Below, one piece after another: positions 14,438-23,327 of a stretch of DNA of 40,857 nucleotides. The notes under the pieces were generated by a model. That model saw nothing but the letters and a program-made list of their open reading frames with translations, did no database searches and was not told the DNA's origin. Positions within the stretch are counted from its first letter, which is position 1; every line of letters begins with the position of its first letter. Made by a program: the position numbers and the translations under genes. Location of the stretch: positions 1 to 40,857 of the forward strand of contig JAJSLK010000088.1 in NCBI GenBank assembly GCA_021272165.1, read 5' to 3'. Origin of the DNA: Methylacidiphilales bacterium. GTDB taxonomy: Bacteria; Verrucomicrobiota; Verrucomicrobiia; Methylacidiphilales; UBA1321.

Positions 14438-15676
14438 TTAGATGAGCCTCATGCTGGCCAATGCGCGTCGCAGGGTTTGTCCGACACGAGCAAAGCCGCG
14501 TGCGGAGGGAAGTTCAAGTTCAGCCTGGCGGGCATACTGGAGCAGGCCGAGGACGGTGCTGAGATCGGGACGGCGACCGTAAGTCTGATCGCCGTCAAAA
14601 GGTGACTGATGGGCCAACTCGACCGGGCAGGGGAAAATCTGGGAGGCAAGCTCGACGAGGCCGTTGACCTGCGAGGCGCCGCCGGTGATGTAGACCGTGC
14701 CGGCGAAGTCGGGCCAGAAGGAGGCATTCTGGAGATCTTCGAGGATGATCTCGAAAATCTCGGCCTGACGGGCCTGCATGATGGTGTTGAGCGAGGAGCG
14801 GTGGATCTGGCGCTCCTCAAAATTATAGGCGCCCGGCAACGTGATGCGATCGCTGTCATCAAGACCGGGATCGAGAATGACCGAGCCCTCGCCGCGCTTG
14901 AGCAACTCGGCCTTGGCATAGGGAATCTTGAGACCGGAAACGATGTCGTTGGTGAGGTGATCGCCACCGACACCGAGAACACCGGTGTGAACGACCGCAC
15001 CCTTCTGGTAGACGATGTAATCAGAGACACCGCCGCCGAGATTGATGACCACGGCCCCAAGCTGTTTCTGGTTGCGGGTCAGCACGGCCTGTGCGGTGGC
15101 GTAAGAGCTGAGAGCGTAGTTTTTTACGTCGATGCTTAGTTCCTTGACGCAGCGAATGGTGGTTTGGAGCCGGGTGGCCATGCCAAAGACTTGATGGAAA
15201 TGGGCGGTGAGCTGGCGCGAGGCGAGACCCATCGGATTGTCGGTAACCGTACCATCGTCGAGAACGTAATGCTGCAGGAGATGATGAACGATGGCGTGGC
15301 CGGAAGGAAGCGGCTGGGCGGTGGCCATGTCATGCAATTCCTGGACGTGTTCCTGCGTGATTTCGTCGCTGTCGCTGTTGATAACGGTGGTGACGCGGGT
15401 GTTGGAGGACTGGATGTGGGCACCGGAGATCGCGAGATAAACCTCGGCAACGACGACGTCGGTTTTTTGCTCGGCCTCGGCGAGCGCATCGCGGACGCAG
15501 CCCTGGGCGACCTCGAAATCGACAATCTCGCATTTGCGGACCTGGCCGGAAGAAGCCTCGCCAATGCCGAGAAGGGCGAGCGTTCCGTCGGAACGAATTT
15601 CCCCGACCGCGGCAGCGACTTTGGTGCTGCCAACTTCAAGCGCGACGATAAGATTGCGTGATTTTCCCCAGAACAT
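14438..15676 (-). CDS. ftsA: Cell division protein FtsA
   Basis: This 412-aa actin-like ATPase anchors FtsZ to the membrane. It starts LIVALEVGSTKVAAAVGEI (phosphate-1 loop) and carries VVINLGGGVSDYIVYQKG (phosphate-2) and VYITGGASQVNGL (adenosine motif). The 1C subdomain lies between (about 85-165). The final RVGQTLRRALASMRLI is an amphipathic helix that fits the FtsA membrane-targeting sequence. It sits 17 bases after ftsQ and 3 bases before ftsZ, so all three are co-transcribed. Length is typical. Confidence 0.95.
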   Translation of the reverse strand: MFWGKSRNLIVALEVGSTKVAAAVGEIRSDGTLALLGIGEASSGQVRKCEIVDFEVAQGCVRDALAEAEQKTDVVVAEVYLAISGAHIQSSNTRVTTVINSDSDEITQEHVQELHDMATAQPLPSGHAIVHHLLQHYVLDDGTVTDNPMGLASRQLTAHFHQVFGMATRLQTTIRCVKELSIDVKNYALSSYATAQAVLTRNQKQLGAVVINLGGGVSDYIVYQKGAVVHTGVLGVGGDHLTNDIVSGLKIPYAKAELLKRGEGSVILDPGLDDSDRITLPGAYNFEERQIHRSSLNTIMQARQAEIFEIILEDLQNASFWPDFAGTVYITGGASQVNGLVELASQIFPCPVELAHQSPFDGDQTYGRRPDLSTVLGLLQYARQAELELPSARGFARVGQTLRRALASMRLI

Positions 15677-15693
15677 GGCGATGCGTGGTTAGG

Positions 15694-16551
15694 TTATTCG
15701 TAGAAGGTTATCGGAACATTTCGGTCGGGAGTAAGATCGACGGTGCGGATGGCGCGATACTGAAAATCGGGATAGCGGAAAATCGTTTGCAAGCGGAACA
15801 GTTGCTGATCGATGCAGTCGAGGCGAAAGGTGATCGACATGTCGCGCGTGGTGACCATGGTAATGGAAAGAGGCTGGCTGAGATCGATGGTGCGGATGTC
15901 GATGGTGGTGTGGAGTTCGGTATGATCGATGGCGTCGAGAATCTGGAGGGCTCGGGCGAGGCTCGTCTGCTCGAGCTTGGTGCCGGGCTCGAGATCGGCG
16001 TTGGTGAGCCCGATGATTTCAGGCAGGAGCGGCGTGTCTTCATCGCTGCGGGGTTTCAGAACGATGCCGTCGCGATCGAGGTAGAAAGTCTCCTTGGTGT
16101 TGAGGTCGTTGTTCAGCCCGACAATCTTGACGACGGGAATGCGTTCCTGAATGTGAATGGAAATCTTGTCGGGAAAATGGCGCTCAACCCGGGCGTTGGA
16201 GACATAGGGAAGCTTTTCGAGATCGCTGGTGATCTTGGGCAGATCGAGGGTCCAGAGATTCTGCTTCATCTCCAGGCCCGTGGCCTGGCGGATAAGCCGC
16301 TCCGAGAAATGGCCGCGCGGTTCAATCTCGATTTTATCGAGGGCGTAACGGGAATTGCTGTAGAGCACCTGGTCGAGCAGAAGGCTGATGCCAAAATGGA
16401 GCCCGATGCCGACCGCGGCGAGCATGATGGCAACGAGGCTGCTCCAGCCTAGAATCTGGACCAACTGCTTGCGCGTATGGCGCTTGCGCGTGGTCGTGTG
16501 CAGGATGTTGATCTGCTTCTGGCGGGTGCGGTTGCGCTGGCGGCGGCTCAT
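15694..16551 (-). CDS. ftsQ: Cell division protein FtsQ
   Basis: The 285-aa bitopic protein has a basic cytoplasmic tail (MSRRQRNRTRQKQ), a membrane segment at about 33-58 and a periplasmic POTRA domain at about 70-140 (IEIEPRGHFSERLIRQATGL, then LPYVSNARVERHFPDKISIHIQERIP). It bridges early and late divisome proteins. Its ATG overlaps the end of ddl as ATGA. Sequence after about 150 is the beta domain and is less conserved, as usual for FtsQ/DivIB. Confidence 0.92.
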   Translation of the reverse strand: MSRRQRNRTRQKQINILHTTTRKRHTRKQLVQILGWSSLVAIMLAAVGIGLHFGISLLLDQVLYSNSRYALDKIEIEPRGHFSERLIRQATGLEMKQNLWTLDLPKITSDLEKLPYVSNARVERHFPDKISIHIQERIPVVKIVGLNNDLNTKETFYLDRDGIVLKPRSDEDTPLLPEIIGLTNADLEPGTKLEQTSLARALQILDAIDHTELHTTIDIRTIDLSQPLSITMVTTRDMSITFRLDCIDQQLFRLQTIFRYPDFQYRAIRTVDLTPDRNVPITFYE

Positions 16552-17462
16552 GCGCCCCTTTCCGCCTGGCGCGCGGCCCAGGACAATTCAACGATGCGGC
16601 GGCAGAGCTGCGGGAAGGTGATGCCAACGGCAGCGGCGGCCTTGGGCAGCAGGCTGGTGGCGGTCATGCCGGGAATGGTGTTGATCTCGAGGCAATAGGG
16701 ATTGATATCCCTTTCGAGGAGAAAATCGATGCGGGAATAAACCGCGCTGCCGATGGAGCGATGCGCGGCAAGCGCGTGCTTTTGGATGACGCGGACGATT
16801 TCCTCCGGAATGCGGGCCGGACAGAAGTACTCGGTGTTGCCCTTGGTATACTTGTTTTTGTAGTCGTAAAAACCGGCCAGCGGATGGATTTCGATAATGG
16901 GCAAAACCTGGTCGCCCAGGACACCGACGGTGAGTTCCTTGCCGCGGATGAAGCGTTCAATAAGCACGGCGGAATCAAACGTAAGCGCGTCGGCCAGGGC
17001 GGCGGCGAGCTCCTCGCGGCTGGTGACCGGATGGGTTCCGACGCTGGAGCCCTGGGCATTCGGCTTGAGAAAGAGCGGGGGAGTGAGCGTGATTTCCTCG
17101 AGCTTGCGGACCAGCTGTCCCTCAGGCGTGGGGATGCCAGCCTGCCGGAGCTTTTCCTTCGTCTTCTGTTTGTCGAAGGCGATGCGGCTGGTTTCGGCAT
17201 TGGCGCCGGTATAGGGAATTCCCTTGGAATCGAGGATGGACTGGACCTGGCCGTCCTCGCCAAAGGTGCCGTGAAGGGCGAGGAAGGCAAGGTCAGTGCC
17301 GTCGGGCACGATAAAGTTCGCGTCATCGACGGTGACTTCGGAAACGTCGTAACCGGCTTCGCGCAGGGCTTCAGCCGCGGCGGCGCCGGAACGGAGCGAA
17401 ACTTCGCGCTCGGCCGAAGGTCCGCCTTTCAGCACCGCAAGACGGTGGGGCTCGCGGCTCAT
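16548..17462 (-). CDS. ddl: D-alanine--D-alanine ligase
   Basis: The 304-aa ATP-grasp enzyme makes the D-Ala-D-Ala dipeptide added by MurF. Recognisable blocks are LKGGPSAEREVSLRSG at the N-terminus, ALHGTFGEDGQVQ, the ATP-binding loop KPNAQGSSVG, the ERFIRGKELTVGVLG block and the C-terminal CLEINTIPGMTATSLLPKAA with metal ligands. YKNKYTKGN is the usual YxxKY substrate loop and predicts a D-Ala rather than D-lactate preference. One base separates its start from the murC/murB stop, and its end overlaps ftsQ. Cytosolic. Confidence 0.95.
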   Translation of the reverse strand: MSREPHRLAVLKGGPSAEREVSLRSGAAAAEALREAGYDVSEVTVDDANFIVPDGTDLAFLALHGTFGEDGQVQSILDSKGIPYTGANAETSRIAFDKQKTKEKLRQAGIPTPEGQLVRKLEEITLTPPLFLKPNAQGSSVGTHPVTSREELAAALADALTFDSAVLIERFIRGKELTVGVLGDQVLPIIEIHPLAGFYDYKNKYTKGNTEYFCPARIPEEIVRVIQKHALAAHRSIGSAVYSRIDFLLERDINPYCLEINTIPGMTATSLLPKAAAAVGITFPQLCRRIVELSWAARQAERGA

Positions 17463-17463
17463 G

Positions 17464-19758
17464 TCAGGTCTCCTCCCCCAGGACGATGACCTCGGTGTGA
17501 AGGTCGATCTGGCGCGCTTCGCGGGCGCGGCTCTGGATCAGGGCGATAAGTTGTAAGACATCTTCAGCCGTCGCTCCGCCGTCGTTGACGATGAAATTAC
17601 CGTGAACTTCCGAGACGCGGGCCGGTCCGACGGAAAGATTCTTGAGGCCCATTTCATCGATCAATTTTCCCGCCGGAATCGGGCCGGGGTTCTTGAAGAT
17701 GCAGCCGGCGCTGGGTGCGGCGGGCTGCGAGGTCCAGCGCTTGCTGGAGAAAACCTTGAGCTTCTCGTTGATCTCTTCCTTCGTGCTGGGAATGCCTTTC
17801 AATTTGGCCGAGACGGCAATGTGGGTCTGGAAATGGGGCACGCTGCGATAATGGATTTCCATATCGGCCTTGTTCAGTTCGTGGATATGCCCCATCTGGT
17901 CGATGCTGCGGATGCTTTCGACTACTTCCATGGTCCAGCCCTGCATGGCACCGGCGTTCATGCGCAGGGCGCCGCCGAGGCTGCCGGGTATGCCTTCCAT
18001 AAACTCGAAGCCGCCGAGCCCATTCTTGCGGGCCTCGGCCACGACGGTCTTGAGCCGGGCGCCGGCACCGACGATGAGTTCGTTGCCCTGCACCTCGATG
18101 CGGCTGAAGAAGGGTTTGCCGAGATGAATGCAGAGGCCGAGGATGCCGCCGTCGCGGATGAGAAGATTACTGCCACGGCCAATGAAGGTGACGGGAATGG
18201 CGCGGTCGTGGGCAAAACGGAGGCCGATGCAGAGGTCCTCTTCGTCCTCAGGCTCGAACCAAAGCTGGGCCGGCCCGCCGATACGCATCGTCGTGTGTTT
18301 GTGGAGCGGTTCGTCACGCTTGAGGACGCTGCCGGGCTTGAGGCGGCCCTTCAGATCCGCATACCAGGTGAGGGCCTGGGCCAGATGAAGCGCCACGCGA
18401 TGGATATCACCCGCGCCGAGGGTGATAATGAGATCGCCGGGCTCGAGCACCTCGTTAACCGCCGCGCGCAGGCGACCGAGCGTCGGCTCGTAGCGAACTT
18501 TGGGATGGCCGTCGGCCTTGACTGATTCGGCCACGACCTGGCCGTTGATGCCGGCCATGGCCGGTTCGCTGGCGGCATAAATTTCGGTGATGAAGACCTG
18601 TGAAGCGTCGTGGAACGCGGAGGCAAATTCATCCAGCAGCGCCTTGGTGCGGGTATAGCGATGGGGCTGGAAGAGAGCGAGGACGCGCTTCCAGCCGCTG
18701 TTCTTCGCGGCGGCGAGGGTCGCCTTGATCTCGGTGGGATGGTGGGCGTAGTCGTCGACGACCATGTATTCGGTCGAGCGATATTTGACCTCGAAACGGC
18801 GGGCCGCGCCGCGAAATTCAGCCAGCGCGCTGACGATCTGGTTCCAGGGAACGCCGAGCTCAGTGGCAAGAGCGACAACACCAAGTGCGTTACTGACATT
18901 TTGCGCGCCGGGAATTTGCAGCGAGACCTCGCCGAGCAATTGACCGCGGCGCAGGACGGAGAATTGCGATGAGAAGCTGTTCAGGCGGACATCGAGCGCG
19001 CGGTAAGCGGCGAGCTCGGAAAGGCCATAGCTGATGGCCTGCTCGCAGTGGGAGCAAAGGAGCATGGCGTTCTTGTCGTCGGCGGCGTAAACAATCGGGC
19101 CGCTGGTGCGATCGCAAAGCGTGGCGAAGACCTGCACGATCTCCTCAATGCTGTGATAGAAATCGAGGTGCTCTTCCTCAATGTTGAGGATGAGGCTGGC
19201 CTGCGGAGCAAAGAGCGCCAGCGTGCCGTCGCTTTCGTCGGCCTCGACGACGAAGGGTTTCCCGTCAGTCCATGCGGCGTTGGTGCCAAGCAGCGGCACC
19301 TGCGCCCCGATATAGTGGGAGGGATTTTTGTCGGCCTGGCGCAGCACATGCGTAAGCATGGAGGATGTGGTGGTCTTGCCATGGCTGCCGGCGACAACAC
19401 AGGTGCTCTTGGTGTCGGCGAGAACAACGAGGCACTCGGCACGGCGGACGCAAATGAGCCCGCGTTTGACGGCGGCCTTGCGCTCGGGATTTTCCGCGGC
19501 GATGGCGGATGAGAAAACCACGACGGCGGCGTCCTCAATCTGCGAGGCGGTGTGGCCCTCGAAGTAGCGCAGGCCGGAGGGAATATAAGCCGAGGCCTCG
19601 CTTTTCGGCACGAGGTCGGAGCCGGAAAGACGGTGTCCCTGCGCGATGAGCAGCCGGGCGAGGCCACTCATGCCGCTACCGCAGACGCCAATGAGATGGA
19701 CCCGTTGGGGACCGCTCTTCAGCAATTCAGCGAGGCGTTGTTTCAGTTCCGGTTGCAT
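17464..19758 (-). CDS. murC/murB: Fused UDP-MurNAc-alanine ligase / UDP-MurNAc reductase (MurC-MurB)
   Basis: One 764-aa frame contains two consecutive pathway enzymes. Residues 1 to about 460 are MurC (adds L-Ala to UDP-MurNAc): GVCGSGMSGLA (24-34), ATP loop GSHGKTTT (124-131), DDYAHHPTE (335-343). Residues about 470-764 are MurB (NADPH reduction of enolpyruvyl-UDP-GlcNAc, FAD): TTMRIGGPAQLWFEP (489-503), GRGSNLL (527-533), IPGSLGGALRMNAGA (590-604), SAGCIFKNP (683-691). The catalytic proton donor, Ser in E. coli MurB, is Cys686 here. MurB acts just before MurC, so fusion allows direct hand-over. No stop or frameshift lies between the domains. It overlaps murG by 16 bases. No separate murB is seen in the window. 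Confidence 0.95.
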   Translation of the reverse strand: MQPELKQRLAELLKSGPQRVHLIGVCGSGMSGLARLLIAQGHRLSGSDLVPKSEASAYIPSGLRYFEGHTASQIEDAAVVVFSSAIAAENPERKAAVKRGLICVRRAECLVVLADTKSTCVVAGSHGKTTTSSMLTHVLRQADKNPSHYIGAQVPLLGTNAAWTDGKPFVVEADESDGTLALFAPQASLILNIEEEHLDFYHSIEEIVQVFATLCDRTSGPIVYAADDKNAMLLCSHCEQAISYGLSELAAYRALDVRLNSFSSQFSVLRRGQLLGEVSLQIPGAQNVSNALGVVALATELGVPWNQIVSALAEFRGAARRFEVKYRSTEYMVVDDYAHHPTEIKATLAAAKNSGWKRVLALFQPHRYTRTKALLDEFASAFHDASQVFITEIYAASEPAMAGINGQVVAESVKADGHPKVRYEPTLGRLRAAVNEVLEPGDLIITLGAGDIHRVALHLAQALTWYADLKGRLKPGSVLKRDEPLHKHTTMRIGGPAQLWFEPEDEEDLCIGLRFAHDRAIPVTFIGRGSNLLIRDGGILGLCIHLGKPFFSRIEVQGNELIVGAGARLKTVVAEARKNGLGGFEFMEGIPGSLGGALRMNAGAMQGWTMEVVESIRSIDQMGHIHELNKADMEIHYRSVPHFQTHIAVSAKLKGIPSTKEEINEKLKVFSSKRWTSQPAAPSAGCIFKNPGPIPAGKLIDEMGLKNLSVGPARVSEVHGNFIVNDGGATAEDVLQLIALIQSRAREARQIDLHTEVIVLGEET

Positions 19759-20837
19759 GAAGCTTCAATCTCCTCGGCGACGCGGCGCGCGGCATCTTCG
19801 CCGGCGAGTTTTTTTGCCGCGTCGGCCATGCCTTGGCGCAGCGGCTGGTTGGTCAAAAGTTCCGTGACGATCTGATGGAGCATCTCAGGCGTGGACTTGT
19901 TTTCCACCAGGATCCGCGCCGCGCCGGCCTGTTCAAAGATGCGCGCGTTGAAGGACTGGTGGTCGTCGGCGGCGGCGGGATAGGGAATGAGAACCGACGG
20001 CAGGCCGTAGTGACTCAATTCCGTAAGCGAGGCGGCGCCTGAACGACTGATAACCACGTCGGCGAGACTATAGAAATGTTCCATCTCCGTCGAGAACGCC
20101 TGCACGACGGCGGTGAGGCGTTGGCGGCGATAATTGATCTCCGCGATGTTGGCGTCAACTTGGCCCGTCAGATGGATGAACTGGACCTCGTCGCGGTGCT
20201 GGTGCCAGAGCGGCAAGGTCTTGAGGACGAGCTCGTTGATGCCGTGGGCGCCCTGGCTTCCGCCCATGATAAGGACGACGGGCAGGACGGGATTCAGTCC
20301 GAATTTTTCCGCCGCGACAGCGCGGTCGATCCGACCCAGGCCCCGGCGCACAGGCGTCCCGGTCACGACACAGTGGGCGCGATGGAGATAATGGGCGCAA
20401 CCGGCGAAGCCGAGCATGGTCTTGTTCACCCACGGAGCAATGAAGCGGGTGACGCGGCCGGGAATGGCGTTCGATTCGTGGATAAGCGTGGGGAGATGAA
20501 GATGGCGGCCGAGAAGCAGCGGAATGGCGCTGGTGAATCCGCCCATGCCAACCACGGCGGTGGGCTGGAAATCGCGGTAAACCCGGCCGCATTCACGCCA
20601 GCTGTTGAGCATGCTCAGCGCAAAAGTGAAAACGCGCGGAGAAAAAAAACCGGGCCAGCCAATGCCCGGCAAGGCGTGCGCTTCCTGATCGTCCGCGCCC
20701 TTGAGCGCAATGGCATCGATCTGCTTGGGCGAGACGAGAAGAAGTGTGTCGTGGCCGCGCTGCCGCAGCTCTTCCGCCACGGCCAATCCCGGAAAGAGAT
20801 GGCCGCCGGTTCCGCCGCACGCGATGGCAATTTTCAT
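19743..20837 (-). CDS. murG: Lipid II synthase MurG
   Basis: The 364-aa GT28 glycosyltransferase adds GlcNAc to lipid I at the inner face of the membrane. N-terminal GGTGGHLFPGLAVAEEL (8-24) is the first glycine loop; GMGGFTS and HESNAIPG follow; the C-domain has GGSQGAHGINE and the nucleotide-sugar region SRSGAASLTELSHYGLPSVLIPYP. All hallmark residues are present and length is normal. It starts 16 bases after the ftsW stop and its end runs 16 bases into the murC start. Confidence 0.96.
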   Translation of the reverse strand: MKIAIACGGTGGHLFPGLAVAEELRQRGHDTLLLVSPKQIDAIALKGADDQEAHALPGIGWPGFFSPRVFTFALSMLNSWRECGRVYRDFQPTAVVGMGGFTSAIPLLLGRHLHLPTLIHESNAIPGRVTRFIAPWVNKTMLGFAGCAHYLHRAHCVVTGTPVRRGLGRIDRAVAAEKFGLNPVLPVVLIMGGSQGAHGINELVLKTLPLWHQHRDEVQFIHLTGQVDANIAEINYRRQRLTAVVQAFSTEMEHFYSLADVVISRSGAASLTELSHYGLPSVLIPYPAAADDHQSFNARIFEQAGAARILVENKSTPEMLHQIVTELLTNQPLRQGMADAAKKLAGEDAARRVAEEIEASCNRN

Positions 20838-20853
20838 GGTTTCGAAATAAACA

Positions 20854-22002
20854 TTACATTCTCACGCCATAGGACGTCGCTGGCAAGACCGGTGCGGTAT
20901 GCGTCTGGTAGACGCCCTGCCGGTGTAAATTGAACAAAAGGCCGATGGCGGCGAGGCAGGTGAGGAGATTGGAGCCACCGTAGCTGATAAAGGGAAGAGG
21001 AATGCCTTTGCAGGGCATGAGTGAGGTGACGACGGCGAGGTTCATCAAGGCCTGGAGCGCGATCATGACGGTGATGCCGGTGCCGAGAAGAACGCCGGAG
21101 GGATCGGGCGCGTGGATGGTGATCCAACCGCTGCAAAGCAGAAGAATCAGAAACGCGAAAACGACCGAGAGCGTGACCCACATGCCGAGTTCCTCGCCGA
21201 TGATCGGGAAGACGAAGTCGGTGTTGACCTCGGGCAGGTAGTACATTTTCTGGCGGCTGTTGCCGAGTCCCAGTCCGGAGAGACCGCCCGAACCGAGAGC
21301 GATCAGCCCCTGCCATTGCTGGTAACCGGCGCCGTCCTTGAACTGCTCGGGATGAAGGAAGGCCATCCAGCGCGCGAGCCGTTCCGGTTTGAAAACAGAG
21401 ATGAGGACAATGCCCGCGAGACCGACGATCGGCACCGGGAAAAGATAGAGCATCCGGGTGCCGGCGCAAAAGAGCATGGCAACGAGGATGACGAGGAGGA
21501 TCGCCGTGGTGCCATAATCCTCCTGCCTGATCATAAGAAAGAGAATCGGAGCGGAGCAGGCAATCGGCCAGAGAAAACCCTTGCGAAAATCGCGCACGTG
21601 GCGCTGATTTTTCCCCATCCACCACGACAGGAAAAGAATCAGCGCCAGTTTCGCGAACTCGGAGGGCTGATAGGTCCAGCCCGCCAGCCGGAGCCAGCGG
21701 GGGGAACCGTTGACCCTGACCCCGACATGCGGGATCAGGCAGAGGACCAGCAGGATGCCGGCCACAACCATCGCCCAGGGCGCAAAGCGCAGCAGCTTTT
21801 GGTAATCGCAGCGCGAGAGAAAAACGCAGGCGATTCCACCGATGCCGAGCCAGACGAGCTGTTTGCGAAGGTTGCTGTAGACACCGTTCATGTCCACGGT
21901 CGCCAGAACGGAGCTGGTGCTGGAGAGCATGACCAGACCGAGGGCGATGAGCCCCAGCATGACAATGAGCAGCAGGTAAGCGACGTTCCTTTGCATGAAC
22001 AT
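20854..22002 (-). CDS. ftsW: Septal peptidoglycan polymerase FtsW
   Basis: The 382-aa SEDS-family protein has about ten membrane segments and polymerises lipid II together with FtsI. Visible blocks are VNGSPRWLRLAGWTYQPSEFAKLALILFLS, a PEVNTDFVFPIIGEELG loop and the C-terminal PFISYGGSNLLT signature. The start at 22002 has AGGAGA seven bases upstream, in the 11-base gap after the 48-aa membrane ORF; an ATG two codons later is an alternative. FtsW rather than RodA is chosen because of its dcw position next to murG. Confidence 0.94.
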   Translation of the reverse strand: MFMQRNVAYLLLIVMLGLIALGLVMLSSTSSVLATVDMNGVYSNLRKQLVWLGIGGIACVFLSRCDYQKLLRFAPWAMVVAGILLVLCLIPHVGVRVNGSPRWLRLAGWTYQPSEFAKLALILFLSWWMGKNQRHVRDFRKGFLWPIACSAPILFLMIRQEDYGTTAILLVILVAMLFCAGTRMLYLFPVPIVGLAGIVLISVFKPERLARWMAFLHPEQFKDGAGYQQWQGLIALGSGGLSGLGLGNSRQKMYYLPEVNTDFVFPIIGEELGMWVTLSVVFAFLILLLCSGWITIHAPDPSGVLLGTGITVMIALQALMNLAVVTSLMPCKGIPLPFISYGGSNLLTCLAAIGLLFNLHRQGVYQTHTAPVLPATSYGVRM

Positions 22003-22013
22003 GCCGATGTCTC

Positions 22014-22160
22014 CTAAAAATGCATCAGGTGATAAACGACAAAGCCTCCGGCGATGAGAGCGCGGCAGGCCAGCAGGGCCAGCATACCGGCCATCGCCAG
22101 GGTGGCGCTCCAGGCGCCAAACCCGACGAGGAGGTCGAAGGTACCTTTGATCGTTTTCAT
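22014..22160 (-). CDS. 48-aa predicted membrane protein between lysM gene and ftsW
   Basis: ATG 22160 lies 10 bases after the LysM gene stop and the stop is 11 bases before ftsW, so it fills the gap exactly. The product starts MKTIKGTFDLLVGFGAWSAT, then has a strongly hydrophobic stretch (LAMAGMLALLACRALIAGGFVVYHL). One membrane helix is certain, two short ones are possible. No family is recognised. The Shine-Dalgarno is weak (GATCCGG). The position resembles that of small divisome membrane proteins, but a role is inference. Confidence 0.6.
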   Translation of the reverse strand: MKTIKGTFDLLVGFGAWSATLAMAGMLALLACRALIAGGFVVYHLMHF

Positions 22161-22170
22161 CCGGATCAGG

Positions 22171-23271
22171 TTATTCCACGAAGTTGGCCAACTGCGCCGT
22201 CGGCGTGCCCGATTGCACGGCGGCGGGCGGAGAGGCCGGGGCCGGGGTGTTCTTCGCGCTGCGCGATTCGGCGGACGGAATCTTGAGCTTCTTGCCGATG
22301 CTGAGCTTCGCGGGATCGGTGATGTTGTTCGCCGTCATGATCGCGTTGGGCGTGGTCTTGAACTTGTGGGCAATGCGGGTGAGCGTGTCGCCCTTCACCA
22401 CCGTGTAGAGGTGATGATGCATTCCCGACGGAGCCTCGGTGGAGGCCAGTGCCTTGGCCTTGGCGCCCTTATGTATCTTGGGTTCAGCCGGAGCCGGAGT
22501 TGCGGTCGTCATGGTGGCGTCATTCGAGGCCATGATGGGACCCGAGGCTTCTGCGCTGGTCGTCACCATGGCCGCAGCCGGAATCGCAGTTGGAATGACG
22601 AGCTTCTGATTGATCTTCAGGAAGTCCGTCGTGAGGTTGTTGGCCGACTTGAGCTGCGCCACGGTGACGTGATGATGTCGCGCAATTTTCGCCAATGAAT
22701 CGTGGGCCTTCACGGTGTAGGCGATGGTGGCTTCGTTTTCAGGCGTGGTCGCCGGAGCTGGGGCGGCCGCCAGCGGAGACTCGATCTCCGTCGTGGGCTG
22801 CGATTGCGGAGCGGGCATCTTCACCGGACCCGAGGCGATTTCCGCCGAGGTGGCGGGAACCGGCGCGATGTCAGGCGGCGAGGTCACCAGTTCCGACTGG
22901 AGCGGATTGGACTGCACCGCAGGCGCAGGGGCAGCCGTGGCTGGAGCCGTCGTCGTGGCGGACGCGGCAGACACCGGCGAGGTTGAGGCAGTGGCCGATG
23001 GATTGGCCGCCGTGCTCGACGCATCGATGGGAGCCGTGCTGGCCGTCGCGCTCTTGTCGGACGTATCAGGAGCCTGTACATCCGTGCCGGCTCCGGCTTT
23101 GTGGGTCTTGTCGGCAAGCAGGTCGGCATCAGAGCCGCTGCCGCTCATCAGGTGATAGACGGTGAATCCGCCGATGACCAGAACATGCAAGGCCAATACG
23201 GCAATGAAGACCGTCATGAGTTTTAAGCCGCCGGTCGGTTGCGGCTTGAGGGGACTGTCGTTGTTTTCCAT
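22171..23271 (-). CDS. Membrane-anchored protein with two LysM domains
   Basis: I start this 366-aa protein at ATG 23271 (MENNDSPLKPQ), with a purine-rich AAAGAGAG upstream; the frame is open further but that part overlaps murD and is not protein-like. A membrane helix (LMTVFIAVLALHVLVIGGFTVYHLM) is at about 18-42, followed by an Ala/Pro/Thr/Ser-rich periplasmic linker. LysM1 is at about 205-250 (YTVKAHDSLAKIARHHHVT..LKSANNL) and LysM2 at about 295-345 (YTVVKGDTLTRIAHKFKTT..IMTANNI). LysM binds N-acetylglucosamine-containing glycan, so this is a peptidoglycan-tethering protein of the divisome neighbourhood. No catalytic domain follows. It lies between murD and ftsW, where most phyla have no gene. 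Confidence 0.85.
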   Translation of the reverse strand: MENNDSPLKPQPTGGLKLMTVFIAVLALHVLVIGGFTVYHLMSGSGSDADLLADKTHKAGAGTDVQAPDTSDKSATASTAPIDASSTAANPSATASTSPVSAASATTTAPATAAPAPAVQSNPLQSELVTSPPDIAPVPATSAEIASGPVKMPAPQSQPTTEIESPLAAAPAPATTPENEATIAYTVKAHDSLAKIARHHHVTVAQLKSANNLTTDFLKINQKLVIPTAIPAAAMVTTSAEASGPIMASNDATMTTATPAPAEPKIHKGAKAKALASTEAPSGMHHHLYTVVKGDTLTRIAHKFKTTPNAIMTANNITDPAKLSIGKKLKIPSAESRSAKNTPAPASPPAAVQSGTPTAQLANFVE

Positions 23272-23327
23272 GGTTTCTCTCTTTCTTTCCTTTTTGTTTT
23301 TGTGGTGGTTTGGGTCGGGAGTGAAAT

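Noticed and set aside
13283..14605. Long plus-strand frame of 440 codons opposite ftsZ
   Set aside because: It is antisense to a clearly conserved ftsZ/ftsA region; its composition (Gly/Asp/Arg-rich) is a mirror of GC-rich coding sequence and shows no domain.
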